Origin: Pseudomonadota bacterium
GTDB lineage: Bacteria > Pseudomonadota > Gammaproteobacteria > Pseudomonadales > Pseudomonadaceae
Length of the DNA: 64,000 nt
Direction of reading: 5' to 3'
Assembly: GCA_023388335.1 (NCBI GenBank)
Contig: JAEWGL010000159.1
Span: 10,833-74,832 of the forward strand
A program made the position numbers and the translations under genes. Within the stretch, counting starts at the first letter, position 1; each line of letters begins with the position of its first letter. The notes beneath the pieces are model-generated. The model ran no database searches. It had not been told where the DNA came from and saw only the letters and a program-made list of their open reading frames with translations. Of the stretch, positions 8,426 to 17,495 are shown one piece after another.

Positions 8426-9016
8426 TTACTTACATCCTTGTGTAGTAGTTTTGAAAGCTAGCGTTACTCGCAACTGATCACAACCGATTGCCGGCGATCG
8501 GGCACTATGCGGCATTTCCCCATTAAAAATTACAATCCGACCAGGCTTGGGCAAGACCGATGTCTCCACGTTTTTCTTTTCATCATCATAAAAAACCAGC
8601 TCACCGCCCCAGGACGTAGCCCAGTGCTCGTTGCAGAAAACAACGACAGTATGCCCTGGCTCATCGGAGCGGTTATCGCGGTGAATAGGACTATCCTGAC
8701 CAAAGGTTTGCCCGTTTGCGTACACTCCTAGTAACGTCGCACCAGGCAAGTACCTACTCTTAATACGCAGCCAGAAGGCGGAGATAAAACCCCACTGCTT
8801 GTTGTCAAGTAACTCCATCTCGCATGACTCCAATTCATTTTGCCGACTACCAGCAATGAAGCTATGCCAGCATGGTCGAGCGAACGGAGTCGAATTGACG
8901 GGCCGCCCAAATCTCCAGATTGGACCGGAGCATCTTTTTGCTATCTCAGCCTGCTCACTGGCTGTTACGGCCTCATCAAGTATTTGTATGTCTTTTAACG
9001 AAAATATTGCACTCAT
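8426..9016 (-). CDS. 2-oxoglutarate/Fe(II)-dependent oxygenase (prolyl-hydroxylase-like)
   Basis: A 196-aa member of the P4Hc-like double-stranded beta-helix oxygenases. The iron triad is visible: His112 and Asp114 in SPIHRDN, and His170 in GEMPHSARSP. Arg183 (QLRVTLAF) is in the position that binds the 2-oxoglutarate carboxylate. Such enzymes hydroxylate protein side chains or small molecules. The ATG at 9016 is chosen; the frame extends to a TTG at 9079 with no ribosome binding site. It is first of the AT-rich three-gene cluster and directly coupled to the 272-aa protein, which makes that protein the natural candidate substrate (inference). Confidence 0.75.
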   Translation of the reverse strand: MSAIFSLKDIQILDEAVTASEQAEIAKRCSGPIWRFGRPVNSTPFARPCWHSFIAGSRQNELESCEMELLDNKQWGFISAFWLRIKSRYLPGATLLGVYANGQTFGQDSPIHRDNRSDEPGHTVVVFCNEHWATSWGGELVFYDDEKKNVETSVLPKPGRIVIFNGEMPHSARSPAIGCDQLRVTLAFKTTTQGCK

Positions 9017-9380
9017 TGAAAGTCCCACCAGGCCATGCGAAGGTGTGAAGCGAATTACATTATGGTTATGCGAAAGCAAGCAGCAATTGGTGCAAAAAAT
9101 TTAAAGCGATACCCGCGAACTTTCAATCAGAAAGCTATTCAATACATGCGCAGCGTTTCCGAACAGCATGAAGTACGCGACCGACGTTGATGTAGGGCAA
9201 TTCCTAGAAAGAAAAATGGGGGCCCAACTTGAGCGAACCAAAGTGCAGTTCAAGGAGCATGATTACTATCGCTTGCCAGCAAACATGGCCACGGCACGCA
9301 TGATTGAGGACGGTCAGGATCAAGCAGGGCCGGTATCCCGAGCTTGCCCTCTCCCCCACGGGAGAGAGCAAGCCGCTACC
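9017..9380. other. intergenic boundary of AT-rich island
   Basis: 364 bp. The left two thirds share the lower GC of the oxygenase cluster and probably hold its promoter. An open frame starting at 9168 has no ribosome binding site and runs through the terminator into the antisense of the transporter, so I do not call it. The right end is the transporter terminator. Confidence 0.5.
9342..9372 (-). terminator. hairpin terminator of the MHS transporter gene
   Basis: A 12-bp stem with one mismatch: CTTGCCCTCTCC pairs with GGAGAGAGCAAG around a CCACG-type loop, just beyond the transporter stop at 9381. Confidence 0.65.
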
Positions 9381-11057
9381 TCACTCGTGATTGATATCCC
9401 GGTCCTTGGTCTCCGGCAAGAAGAACGTGCCAAGCACCGCCGTCATCACAGCGATCACTATCGGGTACCAGAGCCCGTAGTAGATATCCCCGGTAGCCGC
9501 GACCATGGCAAACGCCACCGTTGGCAGGAAGCCACCGAACCAGCCGTTACCGATGTGGTAGGGCAATGACATCGAGGTGTAGCGGATGCGGGTCGGGAAC
9601 AGCTCCACCAGCCAGGCAGCGATCGGACCGTAAACCATGGTCACGTAGATGACCAGGATGGTCAGCAGCAGGAGCACCATCGGGTAGTTGGTCTTGTTCG
9701 GGTCGGCCTTCTCGGGGTAACCGGCGTCCTTGAGGGCCGTCCCGAGGGTCGCGGTGAACGCGTCGTTCTGCACCTTGAGTTCAGCGGCAGGCATGGCGCT
9801 GCCTTCGAAGCTTTCGATCACCCTGTCGCCGATGCGCACCTGGGCCACGGCGCCCGGTTCGGCTTTCACGTTGTCGTAGGGAATGGCGCGTCTTGCCAGC
9901 ACCGTCTTGGCCAGATCGCAGGAGCTGGTGAATTTGGCCTTGCCGACCGGATCGAACTGGAACGAGCACTGTTCGGGATCGGCGATCACCGTGACCGGAT
10001 TGCGCGCCTGGGCGGCGAACACATCGGGGTTGCCGTACTCGGTCAGTGCCTTGAAGATCGGAAAGTACGTGAGCGCCGCCAGGATGCAGCCGGCCATGAT
10101 GATGCCCTTGCGGCCGATGCGATCGGAGAGGCTGCCGAAGATGACGAAGAACGGTGTGCCGATCAGCAAGGAGCCTGCGATCAGCAGGTTGGCGGTCTGC
10201 GGGTCGATCTTCAGAGTCTGCAGCAGGAAGAACAGCGCGTAGAACTGTCCCGTGTACCAGACCACGGCCTGTCCGGCGGTACCCCCGAGCAGCGACATGA
10301 TCACCACCTTGAGGTTGTCCCAGCGGGCGAAAGATTCGGTCAGCGGCGCCTTGGAGGACTTGCCTTCAGCCTTCATCTTCTGGAACACCGGCGACTCGCT
10401 GAGCTGCAGCCGGATATAGACCGAGATCACCAGCAGCAGGATCGACAGCAGGAACGGAATTCGCCAGCCCCAGGCCTCGAAGTCTTCGGTACCGAGGATG
10501 GTGCGGCAGGCAAGGATCACCAACAGCGACATGAACAGGCCCAGGGTCGCGGTGGTCTGGATCCACGAGGTGAAGAAGCCCCGCTTGCCTGGCGGCGCAT
10601 GCTCAGCCACGTAGGTGGCCGCGCCGCCGTATTCACCGCCCAAGGCCAGGCCCTGCAGCAGGCGCAAGGTGATCAGGATGATCGGCGCCGCCACGCCGAT
10701 GGTCGCGTAGCTGGGTAGTAGGCCCACCACGGCGGTGGAGATGCCCATGATCACGATGGTGATGAGGAACGTGTATTTACGCCCGATCATGTCGCCCAGG
10801 CGGCCGAACACGATGGCCCCGAAGGGCCGCACGGCGAAGCCCGCGGCGAACGCCAGCAGGGCGAAGATGAAGGCCGTGGTCTCGTTGACACCGGCGAAGA
10901 AGTGCTTCGCGATGATGGCCGCGAGTGAGCCATAGAGATAGAAGTCGTACCACTCGAACACCGTGCCCAAGGACGAGGCAAAGATGACCTTGCGCTCCTC
11001 CTTGGTTATGCCTCGTTTGGGCGAGCTGCCCGTGGATGTACTGTCGATTGCGGCCAT
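9381..11057 (-). CDS. MHS-family MFS metabolite:H+ symporter with inserted domain
   Basis: A 558-aa major facilitator of the metabolite:H+ symporter group (ProP/ShiA/KgtP relatives), with 12 helices. Signatures are FEWYDFYLYG in helix 1, GRLGDMIGRK in loop 2-3 and LSDRIGRKG in loop 8-9. It is about 110 residues longer than usual because of a hydrophilic insertion at roughly residues 350-460, between helices 9 and 10, containing two cysteines (EQCSFQ and SSCDLA). The substrate is probably an organic acid or betaine. An AAGAACAA motif lies next to its ribosome binding site. The next gene, a LysR regulator on the same strand, is separated by 244 bp. Confidence 0.85.
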   Translation of the reverse strand: MAAIDSTSTGSSPKRGITKEERKVIFASSLGTVFEWYDFYLYGSLAAIIAKHFFAGVNETTAFIFALLAFAAGFAVRPFGAIVFGRLGDMIGRKYTFLITIVIMGISTAVVGLLPSYATIGVAAPIILITLRLLQGLALGGEYGGAATYVAEHAPPGKRGFFTSWIQTTATLGLFMSLLVILACRTILGTEDFEAWGWRIPFLLSILLLVISVYIRLQLSESPVFQKMKAEGKSSKAPLTESFARWDNLKVVIMSLLGGTAGQAVVWYTGQFYALFFLLQTLKIDPQTANLLIAGSLLIGTPFFVIFGSLSDRIGRKGIIMAGCILAALTYFPIFKALTEYGNPDVFAAQARNPVTVIADPEQCSFQFDPVGKAKFTSSCDLAKTVLARRAIPYDNVKAEPGAVAQVRIGDRVIESFEGSAMPAAELKVQNDAFTATLGTALKDAGYPEKADPNKTNYPMVLLLLTILVIYVTMVYGPIAAWLVELFPTRIRYTSMSLPYHIGNGWFGGFLPTVAFAMVAATGDIYYGLWYPIVIAVMTAVLGTFFLPETKDRDINHE

Positions 11058-11070
11058 TGTCTTCTCCGTC

Positions 11071-11078
11071 TTGTTCTT
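11071..11078 (-). promoter_or_regulatory. Hfq/Crc-type catabolite repression motif at the transporter start
   Basis: On the minus strand AAGAACAA (matching AAnAAnAA) lies immediately 5' of the GGAG ribosome binding site of the MHS transporter, where Hfq-Crc binding would block translation. Confidence 0.5.
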
Positions 11079-11301
11079 GTAGGCCGGAGTACCCCACTAC
11101 TTCACCTGCCGCACCCTGGCCCTAGGGCTGATGTCATCGGATTACGGATTGCACGAAAGCATGGAACAGACTGACGGCCCCGCATTGCTGCGAGGTCTCT
11201 TGAAGCATAATCGTGATCGGGCAGATATCCACTCGCCATCACCTCAAGGCTGACAGTGGCTTCGGGGCCGCTGCGCTGAGCGTTGCAGCGGCTCGATCTT
11301 T

Positions 11302-12189
11302 TCAGCCCGCAGCTTGCTCGGCAAACCAGCTCAGCACCGCTGGCCACGCGGGATGGCTAGCGGCGGTGGGTTGCGGGCAGAGGGCGTAGACGCCGCCGGT
11401 CTTCAGCGGGGCGCCAAAAGGGACGATCACTACGCCGCGATCGATCGACTCGGCGGCGAGGGTGAGGTCGGTCATGGCGACGCCGAGGCCGCGGGCCGCG
11501 GCATCCAGGGCGAGTTCGTCAAGGTTGAAGGGGATGTGCCGGTAGTCCTCCAGCGCCTTGCCGCCATTGGCGGCCAACCATTCGATCCAGGCCTGCTTGT
11601 CGGTCGAGCGGTGCAGCAGCGCGAACCGCACCAGGTCGTCCATCGACGCCAGCGGCGGGTTGGCGCCGCCAAGGCCTGGCGCGCATACCGGCACCAGCGA
11701 TTCTTCGAACAGCGTCAGGCAGCCCGGTGCGTCGGGGGGTTGGGGCAGGTAGAGGATGTAGGCATCGCTGTCGCTGGCAGGCTCCACCACCTCGGTGGCA
11801 ACGGTTTCAATGGACAAGGCGACGTCCGGGTGACGCAGGTAGAAATCACTGAGCTTGGGCAGTAACCAGCGCACCGCCAGCGACACATGCATGCGAATAC
11901 GCAAGGGGCGCTGCTGCGGGGAAAGTCGCTCCTGCAGCGTTTGCAACTGTTCGAGGATGCTCCGGGCACTGGCCAACACCTGCTCGCCCTCCGGCGTGAG
12001 CTGAAGACTGCGGCTGTTGCGCAGGAACAGGGCCACGCCGAAATGGCTTTCCAGTTGCTGGATCTTCCGGCTCACCGCACTTTGCGTCAGGCAGAGCCGG
12101 TGCGCCGCCTGGGTGAAGCTGGCGGCGCGTGCAACTTCCACTAGCGCCTGCAAGCCTTGCATCGAGGGAACGTGGCGAGTCTTGTCCAT
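11302..12189 (-). CDS. LysR-family transcriptional regulator (GcvA-like)
   Basis: A 295-aa LysR regulator. The winged helix-turn-helix lies at about residues 10-70 (AASFTQAAHRLCLTQSAVSR), and the effector-binding domain follows from about 95. The RIRMHVSLAVRWLLPKL segment is typical of the GcvA subgroup. It is divergent from the FAD oxidoreductase at 12343 across 153 bp, the classic arrangement in which the regulator controls the divergent operon, so amine or amino-acid oxidation is the likely regulon. The effector is unknown. Confidence 0.85.
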   Translation of the reverse strand: MDKTRHVPSMQGLQALVEVARAASFTQAAHRLCLTQSAVSRKIQQLESHFGVALFLRNSRSLQLTPEGEQVLASARSILEQLQTLQERLSPQQRPLRIRMHVSLAVRWLLPKLSDFYLRHPDVALSIETVATEVVEPASDSDAYILYLPQPPDAPGCLTLFEESLVPVCAPGLGGANPPLASMDDLVRFALLHRSTDKQAWIEWLAANGGKALEDYRHIPFNLDELALDAAARGLGVAMTDLTLAAESIDRGVVIVPFGAPLKTGGVYALCPQPTAASHPAWPAVLSWFAEQAAG

Positions 12190-12342
12190 GCGTTTTCCGA
12201 ATAGCTGAATGAGTTTATAACGTTGGTAGCCGCGGCCCAGCCCCTATAGATTCTAGCCGTAGCTTTACGCCAGCACCAAGTAATCATGCTCGTACCGCAT
12301 ACCAATGACGCTGGCGCAGTGGCCGTCGAATCGAGGTGAACC

Positions 12343-13644
12343 ATGGAAAATGTATGTGGCTGGATCGCGCAAGCGGGCAGCGCCGCCGCCCGCCCGCGGC
12401 TGAGCGGCTCGCAACAGGCCGATTGGCTGGTCATCGGCGCCGGCATCACCGGGCTGAGCGCAGCCCATGCCCTGGCGGACATGCACCCAGGGGCACGCAT
12501 CGTCGTCGTCGACCGGCAACGTGCGGCGCAGGGCGCGTCGGCGCGCAATTCCGGCTTCGTCGTGGCCCATGAGTTGCCCACCGACGACGACTGGGTCAAC
12601 CGTCCGGGGTTCGCCGACTTCGAGATGGACACCTCGATCTCACAGGCCGCCAACGAGGAAGTGCGCCAGCGCATCGCCCGGCACCGCATCGAATGCGATT
12701 TTCGCGATTCCGGCTATTTTTTTGCGGTCAACGACCCTGCCAAGCTGACGCACATCGAGGCGAAGCTGGAAACCCTGCGGGCCGTGGGCGCCACCGCGCA
12801 CTGCCTGGAGGGGCAAGCGCTGGAAACCAAGCTAGGTACCGGTCATTACCAGGCCGCGATCTGGTGCGGTAATGGCAATGCCCTGCTGCAACCGGCGAAG
12901 TACGTCAAGGGCCTGCTCGACGCACTGCCACAGAACGTTACCCTCTATGAAGACACCGAGATCACGGCCTTGCAGCGCGCGGGTAAAGGACGGTTTCGCG
13001 CCCAGGGCAGCGACGGCAGCATCGAGGCGCGACAGGTCTTGGTGTGCCTGAACGCCTTCATCCCGCGCGTGGGCGTCAAAGGCAGCGGCACCTTCGCCAT
13101 GGAGCTGAGCGCCAGCCTCACCCGTGCGTTGAGCGACGAAGAGTTTGCCGCAATCGGCGCGGTGCAGCCCTGGGGCGTGCTATCCACCCGCCCGCTCGGG
13201 GCGACGGTGCGCTTGACCCCGGACCGTCGCGTGATGATTCGCAACACCGCGGAGTACCGTAACCGGGACTTTTCCGCCAGCGAGTTGCAGCAGCGTCGAG
13301 CGCGCCATGTGCACGGCTTGCAGCGACGTTTCCCATGGCTGGGCGAACAGGACATCGCTTACACCTGGAGCGGCCACCTGAGTGCTTCGCGCTCCGGGCA
13401 ACCCTACTTTGCCAGGGTCGAGGACGGCGTGTTCGCCGTGGCCGGTTGCAATGGCTCCGGGGTCGCGCGCGGCACGCTGTGGGGGCGACTGCTCGCCGAA
13501 CTGGCCTCAGGCGCCAGCTCTCCCCTGCTCACCTCGGTCATGGCCAGGGCACAGCCGGGCTGGCTACCGCCCAAACCCCTGCTCGACCTCGGCGCGCTGT
13601 TTCGCATGCGCCTGGAGACGCTCAGGGCCCGGACCGAAACCTAG
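12343..13644 (+). CDS. FAD-dependent oxidoreductase (DAO fold, PuuB-like amine oxidase)
   Basis: A 433-aa flavoprotein of the D-amino-acid oxidase fold, closest in pattern to gamma-glutamylputrescine oxidases (PuuB). The dinucleotide-binding GAGITG lies at residues 32-37, followed by the SARNSGF motif conserved in this subgroup, and a late YTWSGHLSASRSGQPYF and GCNGSGVARGT flavin-contacting region. It expects an amine or N-substituted amino acid as substrate, giving an aldehyde plus H2O2. GAGGTG precedes the ATG. The polyamine-binding protein gene follows 50 bp later, suggesting uptake and oxidation of one amine. A second PuuB-like gene lies at 19985. Confidence 0.85.
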   Translation: MENVCGWIAQAGSAAARPRLSGSQQADWLVIGAGITGLSAAHALADMHPGARIVVVDRQRAAQGASARNSGFVVAHELPTDDDWVNRPGFADFEMDTSISQAANEEVRQRIARHRIECDFRDSGYFFAVNDPAKLTHIEAKLETLRAVGATAHCLEGQALETKLGTGHYQAAIWCGNGNALLQPAKYVKGLLDALPQNVTLYEDTEITALQRAGKGRFRAQGSDGSIEARQVLVCLNAFIPRVGVKGSGTFAMELSASLTRALSDEEFAAIGAVQPWGVLSTRPLGATVRLTPDRRVMIRNTAEYRNRDFSASELQQRRARHVHGLQRRFPWLGEQDIAYTWSGHLSASRSGQPYFARVEDGVFAVAGCNGSGVARGTLWGRLLAELASGASSPLLTSVMARAQPGWLPPKPLLDLGALFRMRLETLRARTET

Positions 13645-13660
13645 CCCATGGGCTATCACG

Positions 13661-13669
13661 AACAACAAC
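13661..13669 (+). promoter_or_regulatory. Hfq/Crc-type AACAACAAC motif before the binding protein gene
   Basis: Three consecutive AAC triplets (fits AAnAAnAA and the Hfq ARN code) lie about 25 nt upstream of the ATG at 13695, in the short gap after the oxidase gene. Confidence 0.45.
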
Positions 13670-13694
13670 GCTCCCTCAGAGAAGGTGATTGAAC

Positions 13695-14783
13695 ATGCGC
13701 GCCACCCAGACCTGCCTTGCCGCATCGCTTGTGACGTTTTCGGCCATGGCCAGCGCCGTCGAAGCCGTGAACATATCAAACTGGAACGGCTACATTGCCG
13801 ACGACACCCTCACCCGGTTCACCCAGGCGACGGGCATCCAGGCGACCTATGACATCCACGACAGCAACGAGGTGCTCGAATCGAAGTTGATGACCGGCAA
13901 CAGCGGTTATGACGTGGTCAGCCCCTCGAACCACTTCCTCTCGCGATTGATCAAGGCAGGCGCCATCCAGCCCCTGGACAAAGGCCAACTGCCCAACTGG
14001 AAGAACCTCGACCCGGTGCTGATGAAAAAGCTCGAGGTCAACGATCCAGGCAACCAGTATGGCTATCCCTACATGTGGGGCACCGCGGGCATCGGCTATA
14101 ACGTCGAGAAGATCAAGGCTATTTTCGGCAGCACCGAGGTCACCCGCTCCTGGGACCTGATCTTCGATGAAGCGAAGATCAAGCAGTTGAGCCAGTGCGG
14201 CGTGGCGTTCATCGACAACCCTACCCAAATCCTGCCAATCACCCTGAACTACCTTGGCCTACCCGCCCACAGCCACAACCCGGCGGACTACAAGAAGGCC
14301 GAGCAGGCGCTGTTGAAGATCAGGCCGTACGTGCAGTATTTCCATGCTTCCAAGTACATCAGCGACCTGGCCAATGGCAATGTCTGCGTAGTGATCGGCT
14401 TCAACGGCGATGTGGTCCAGGCGGCAGCCAGTGCCAAGGAAGCCAACAACGGCATCGAGATCGCCTACTCGATCCCGCAGGAAGGCTCGACCCTGTGGTT
14501 CGATATGCTGGTGATGCCGAAGAACGCACCGCATCAGCACAACGCCTATGCCTACCTGAACTACCTGCTGATGCCTGAAGTGATCGCCAACATCAGCAAC
14601 AGCATCCATTACGCCAACCCCAACAGTGCCGCGGATGCGCTGGTCAGCGCGCCGGTGAAGCAGGACCTGGCGATCTACCCCCCGAAGGACGTCATGGACA
14701 AGCTGTTTACCGTCGAAGAGTTGCCGGCGGCCATTGCCCGGCTGACCACGCGGTTGTGGACCAAGTTGAAGACCAATACCTGA
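13695..14783 (+). CDS. polyamine-type ABC transporter substrate-binding protein (PotF-like)
   Basis: A 362-aa periplasmic protein with a signal peptide (about 1-21, cleavage near AMASA). The mature N-terminus VNISNWNGYIADDTL is the standard PotD/PotF/SpuD opening, and the YDVVSPSNHFLSRLIKAGAI and YMWGTAGIGYNV motifs are conserved in the family. It should bind putrescine, spermidine or a related amine. AAGGTG precedes the ATG at 13695; a TTG two codons upstream is less likely. No permease or ATPase gene is nearby, so it is an orphan binding protein that must share a transporter encoded elsewhere, or act as a sensor. Confidence 0.85.
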   Translation: MRATQTCLAASLVTFSAMASAVEAVNISNWNGYIADDTLTRFTQATGIQATYDIHDSNEVLESKLMTGNSGYDVVSPSNHFLSRLIKAGAIQPLDKGQLPNWKNLDPVLMKKLEVNDPGNQYGYPYMWGTAGIGYNVEKIKAIFGSTEVTRSWDLIFDEAKIKQLSQCGVAFIDNPTQILPITLNYLGLPAHSHNPADYKKAEQALLKIRPYVQYFHASKYISDLANGNVCVVIGFNGDVVQAAASAKEANNGIEIAYSIPQEGSTLWFDMLVMPKNAPHQHNAYAYLNYLLMPEVIANISNSIHYANPNSAADALVSAPVKQDLAIYPPKDVMDKLFTVEELPAAIARLTTRLWTKLKTNT

Positions 14784-14794
14784 GTGCAGGCACT

Positions 14795-14813
14795 GGGGCC
14801 GCGCCGCGGCCCC
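14795..14813. terminator. GC-rich hairpin between convergent genes
   Basis: GGGGCCGC pairs with GCGGCCCC around a 3-nt loop, downstream of the binding-protein gene and of the convergent EamA gene. There is no T-run. Confidence 0.45.
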
Positions 14814-14843
14814 TGCTGATGGGAAATTCCCGCGCTCCGCGCG

Positions 14844-15761
14844 TTACCCCACCCGTTCGCTCGACGCCCCGACCTTGCCCCAGGCCGAGAGCACAGTAGC
14901 CAGGATGATTACCCCAGCTCCCACGATCATCCGCACCGAGGGCTCTTCGCCGAACAGCCACCAGGCACAAGCGATCGCATACACCGGTTCCAAGGCGATG
15001 ATCATGCCAGCACTGCGCGCCTCCAGCCCTTCCAGGCTCTTGACGAAGAGGAACTGCGACAGGCCGGTGCAGAACACGCCCAAGAGTCCCAGGTAGACCC
15101 AGTCAGCCAGCTGCAGTCCGGGCACCTCGAAGTTGTTCAGGGCAAAAGGAGCCACCAGCACGGCGACCGTGACGTTCTGCCAGAACGCCACCTGCAGCGC
15201 ATCCATGTCACGCACCGCGCGGCGGTTGGCGATGGCCAGCAAGGCGAACGACAAGCCGGAGGCCAGGCCCCACAACAGGCCGACCGTGCCTTGGTCGAGC
15301 AAATCGAACGAGGGCACCACCAGCACCAGGCCGGTGCTCACCAGCAACAGCAGCATGGCCTCGCTCGCCCCGATGCGCTCGCGAAAAACCGCCAGGTCCA
15401 ACAGTGCGATAAACGCCGGGAAGCTGGCGAAGCCCAGGGTGGCGACGGCGACGCCGCCGACCTTGATGGCAATGAAAAAGGTCACCCAATGCGCGGCCAG
15501 CAGCGCGCCGGTGATGGCCATGACCCCGAGCTTGCGCAAGTTCAGGCCTTTGAACAGCGCGCGGCGCTGCAACTGGGCGACCAGGCCGAGCGCGAGCACG
15601 GCGAAAGCGGCGCGGCCATAGGTGATGATGGTTGCATCGGCATGAATAAGGGCGCCGAGAACACCGGTCAAACCAAACAGCACGGCGGCGATATGAGCAA
15701 CGACCAGGGCGTGGCGGTGGCTCGTCCCCTGGACGATAACATTTACATCTGAAGCGATCAT
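14844..15761 (-). CDS. EamA/DMT-family transporter
   Basis: A 305-aa inner-membrane protein with ten predicted helices arranged as two EamA repeats. The second repeat ends in ALEPVYAIACAWWLFGEEPS, the characteristic E-P-V-x-A motif with the GE element. Such proteins usually export amino acids or metabolites. It is convergent with the polyamine-binding protein gene and separate from the aldehyde dehydrogenase cluster. Substrate unknown. Confidence 0.8.
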   Translation of the reverse strand: MIASDVNVIVQGTSHRHALVVAHIAAVLFGLTGVLGALIHADATIITYGRAAFAVLALGLVAQLQRRALFKGLNLRKLGVMAITGALLAAHWVTFFIAIKVGGVAVATLGFASFPAFIALLDLAVFRERIGASEAMLLLLVSTGLVLVVPSFDLLDQGTVGLLWGLASGLSFALLAIANRRAVRDMDALQVAFWQNVTVAVLVAPFALNNFEVPGLQLADWVYLGLLGVFCTGLSQFLFVKSLEGLEARSAGMIIALEPVYAIACAWWLFGEEPSVRMIVGAGVIILATVLSAWGKVGASSERVG

Positions 15762-16003
15762 GGGCAGTCAGTCTACAAAGTATGCGCACGCAGCCACTCC
15801 CCAGTGGGCCTGTGCACGGGTTCGATGAATTCGGGGAGATGTGTGGCCTCCGGTGACCCGGTTGCCTTCAGCGCCGCAGCATTGGTCTAGCCCTGTGGGC
15901 CGTGCTGCTTATTCGCCGTACAACAGGCGTGGAGCAAGACGGCCACCGCCTGCATGAGGCGGTGGCCGGGGTGCCGAACTCCGTCAGAACAGCACCGGTT
16001 CAG

Positions 16004-17494
16004 TTACGAGGCGTCGATCCAGATGGTCTTGAGCTCCGTGTACTGATCATGCGCCCAGATGGACTTGTCGCGACCGCCAAATCCGGACTCTTTGTAGCCT
16101 CCGAAAGGCGTGGATGCATCGCCTTCGCCAAAACAGTTGACCGTGACCACGCCCGCGCGGATTTCCCGCGACAGGCGCAGGGCATTGCGCAGACTGCCGG
16201 TGTAGGCCGAGGCGGCCAAGCCGTAGACGGTGTCGTTGGCCAGTTCGATGGCTTCATCAATAGTGCTGAAGCTGGTGACACTGAGCACTGGACCGAAGAT
16301 CTCTTCGACGAACAGGCGGCTGTCACGCGCGACGTTGTCGACGATGGTCGGTTGCACGAACACGCCCCCCTCGGTCTCGCCGCCCTGGACCACAGTGAGC
16401 TGTTGCTCGGCGGCATATTCCAGATAGGAGCGCACCTTCTCGAAGTGCGCCTTGCTGACCATGGCCCCGAGGCGGTTCTGCGGGTCCAGCGGATCGCCAA
16501 GCTGCCAGTCGCTCAGGTGTTTGCCGATCAACTGCAGCAGCTCGTCCTTGACGTCCTTGTGGACGATCAGGCGCGAGGATGCCGAGCAGTTCTCGCCCAT
16601 GTTCCAGAAGGCGCCGGCGGTCACGTACTGGGCAACCTGGTCGAGGTCTTCGCAATCATTCATGACCACGGCCGGGTTCTTGCCACCGAGCTCCAGCACA
16701 ACCCGCTTGAGGTTGGACTCCGAAGCGTACTTGAGGAACAGCCGGCCCGTGTCGGTGGAGCCGGTGAAACTGACCATGGCCACGTCCATGTGGCGGCCGA
16801 TCGCTTCACCCGCCTCGCGGCCACCGCCCGGGGTGATGTTGAACACACCGGCCGGGATGCCCGCCTGGTGCGCCAGCTCAGCCACCCGCAGCGCGGTCAG
16901 CGTGGTTTCCTTGGCCGGCTTGACCACGATCGAACAGCCCGCTGCCAGGGATGGACCGATCTTCCAAGCCAGCATCAGCAGCGGAAAGTTCCACGGCAGC
17001 ACCAGGCCGACCACGCCGATGGCTTCGCGCACCACCAGGGTCACGGCGCCATGGCCGGTAGGCGCAGTGCTGTCGTAGACCTTGTCGATCAGCTCGGCAT
17101 GCCAGCGCAGGGTATGGATGGTTTCAGGCACGTCGACGTTCTGGCACTCGCTCACCGGCTTGCCGCTGTCCAGGCTCTCCAGCACCGCCAGCTCATGGGC
17201 ATTGTCTTCGAGCAACTGGGCAAAGCGCAGCAATACATGCTTGCGCGCGGCCGGCGAGAGCTTGTGCCAACGGCCGTCGTCGAAAGCCCGCTTGGCGGCG
17301 GCTACCGCGACGTCGACGTCACGGGTATCACACGCCGCGATCTCGGCCAGCTTTTCGCCGGTGGCAGGATTGGTAGTGACGAAGGTCCTGCCCGACAGCG
17401 CATCGCGAAACTCGCCGTCGATGAACGCCTGGTTGCGCAACGCCAGCTTGGCAGCAATGGCTGCGTACTCTTCCTTGCTCAGCAGGTCAGCCAT
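16004..17494 (-). CDS. NAD(P)-dependent aldehyde dehydrogenase (PuuC-like)
   Basis: A 496-aa aldehyde dehydrogenase. The catalytic residues are Asn169 (PWNFP), Glu268 (LELGGKN) and Cys303 (GENCSASS). Pattern and length resemble gamma-glutamyl-gamma-aminobutyraldehyde dehydrogenase and betaine-aldehyde-type enzymes. The ATG at 17494 is chosen because GGAGGT lies 9 nt upstream and the start sits 1 nt after the stop of the DapA-like gene. It is the last gene of a minus-strand cluster led by a GntR regulator, and would oxidise the aldehyde made by the PuuB-like oxidase or released by the aldolase-type enzyme. Confidence 0.85.
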   Translation of the reverse strand: MADLLSKEEYAAIAAKLALRNQAFIDGEFRDALSGRTFVTTNPATGEKLAEIAACDTRDVDVAVAAAKRAFDDGRWHKLSPAARKHVLLRFAQLLEDNAHELAVLESLDSGKPVSECQNVDVPETIHTLRWHAELIDKVYDSTAPTGHGAVTLVVREAIGVVGLVLPWNFPLLMLAWKIGPSLAAGCSIVVKPAKETTLTALRVAELAHQAGIPAGVFNITPGGGREAGEAIGRHMDVAMVSFTGSTDTGRLFLKYASESNLKRVVLELGGKNPAVVMNDCEDLDQVAQYVTAGAFWNMGENCSASSRLIVHKDVKDELLQLIGKHLSDWQLGDPLDPQNRLGAMVSKAHFEKVRSYLEYAAEQQLTVVQGGETEGGVFVQPTIVDNVARDSRLFVEEIFGPVLSVTSFSTIDEAIELANDTVYGLAASAYTGSLRNALRLSREIRAGVVTVNCFGEGDASTPFGGYKESGFGGRDKSIWAHDQYTELKTIWIDAS

Positions 17495-17495
17495 G

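Noticed and set aside
9168..9569. 133-aa plus-strand open frame at the island edge
   Set aside because: No Shine-Dalgarno; it passes through the transporter terminator and into its antisense strand. The first 50 residues could be a remnant, but nothing supports it.
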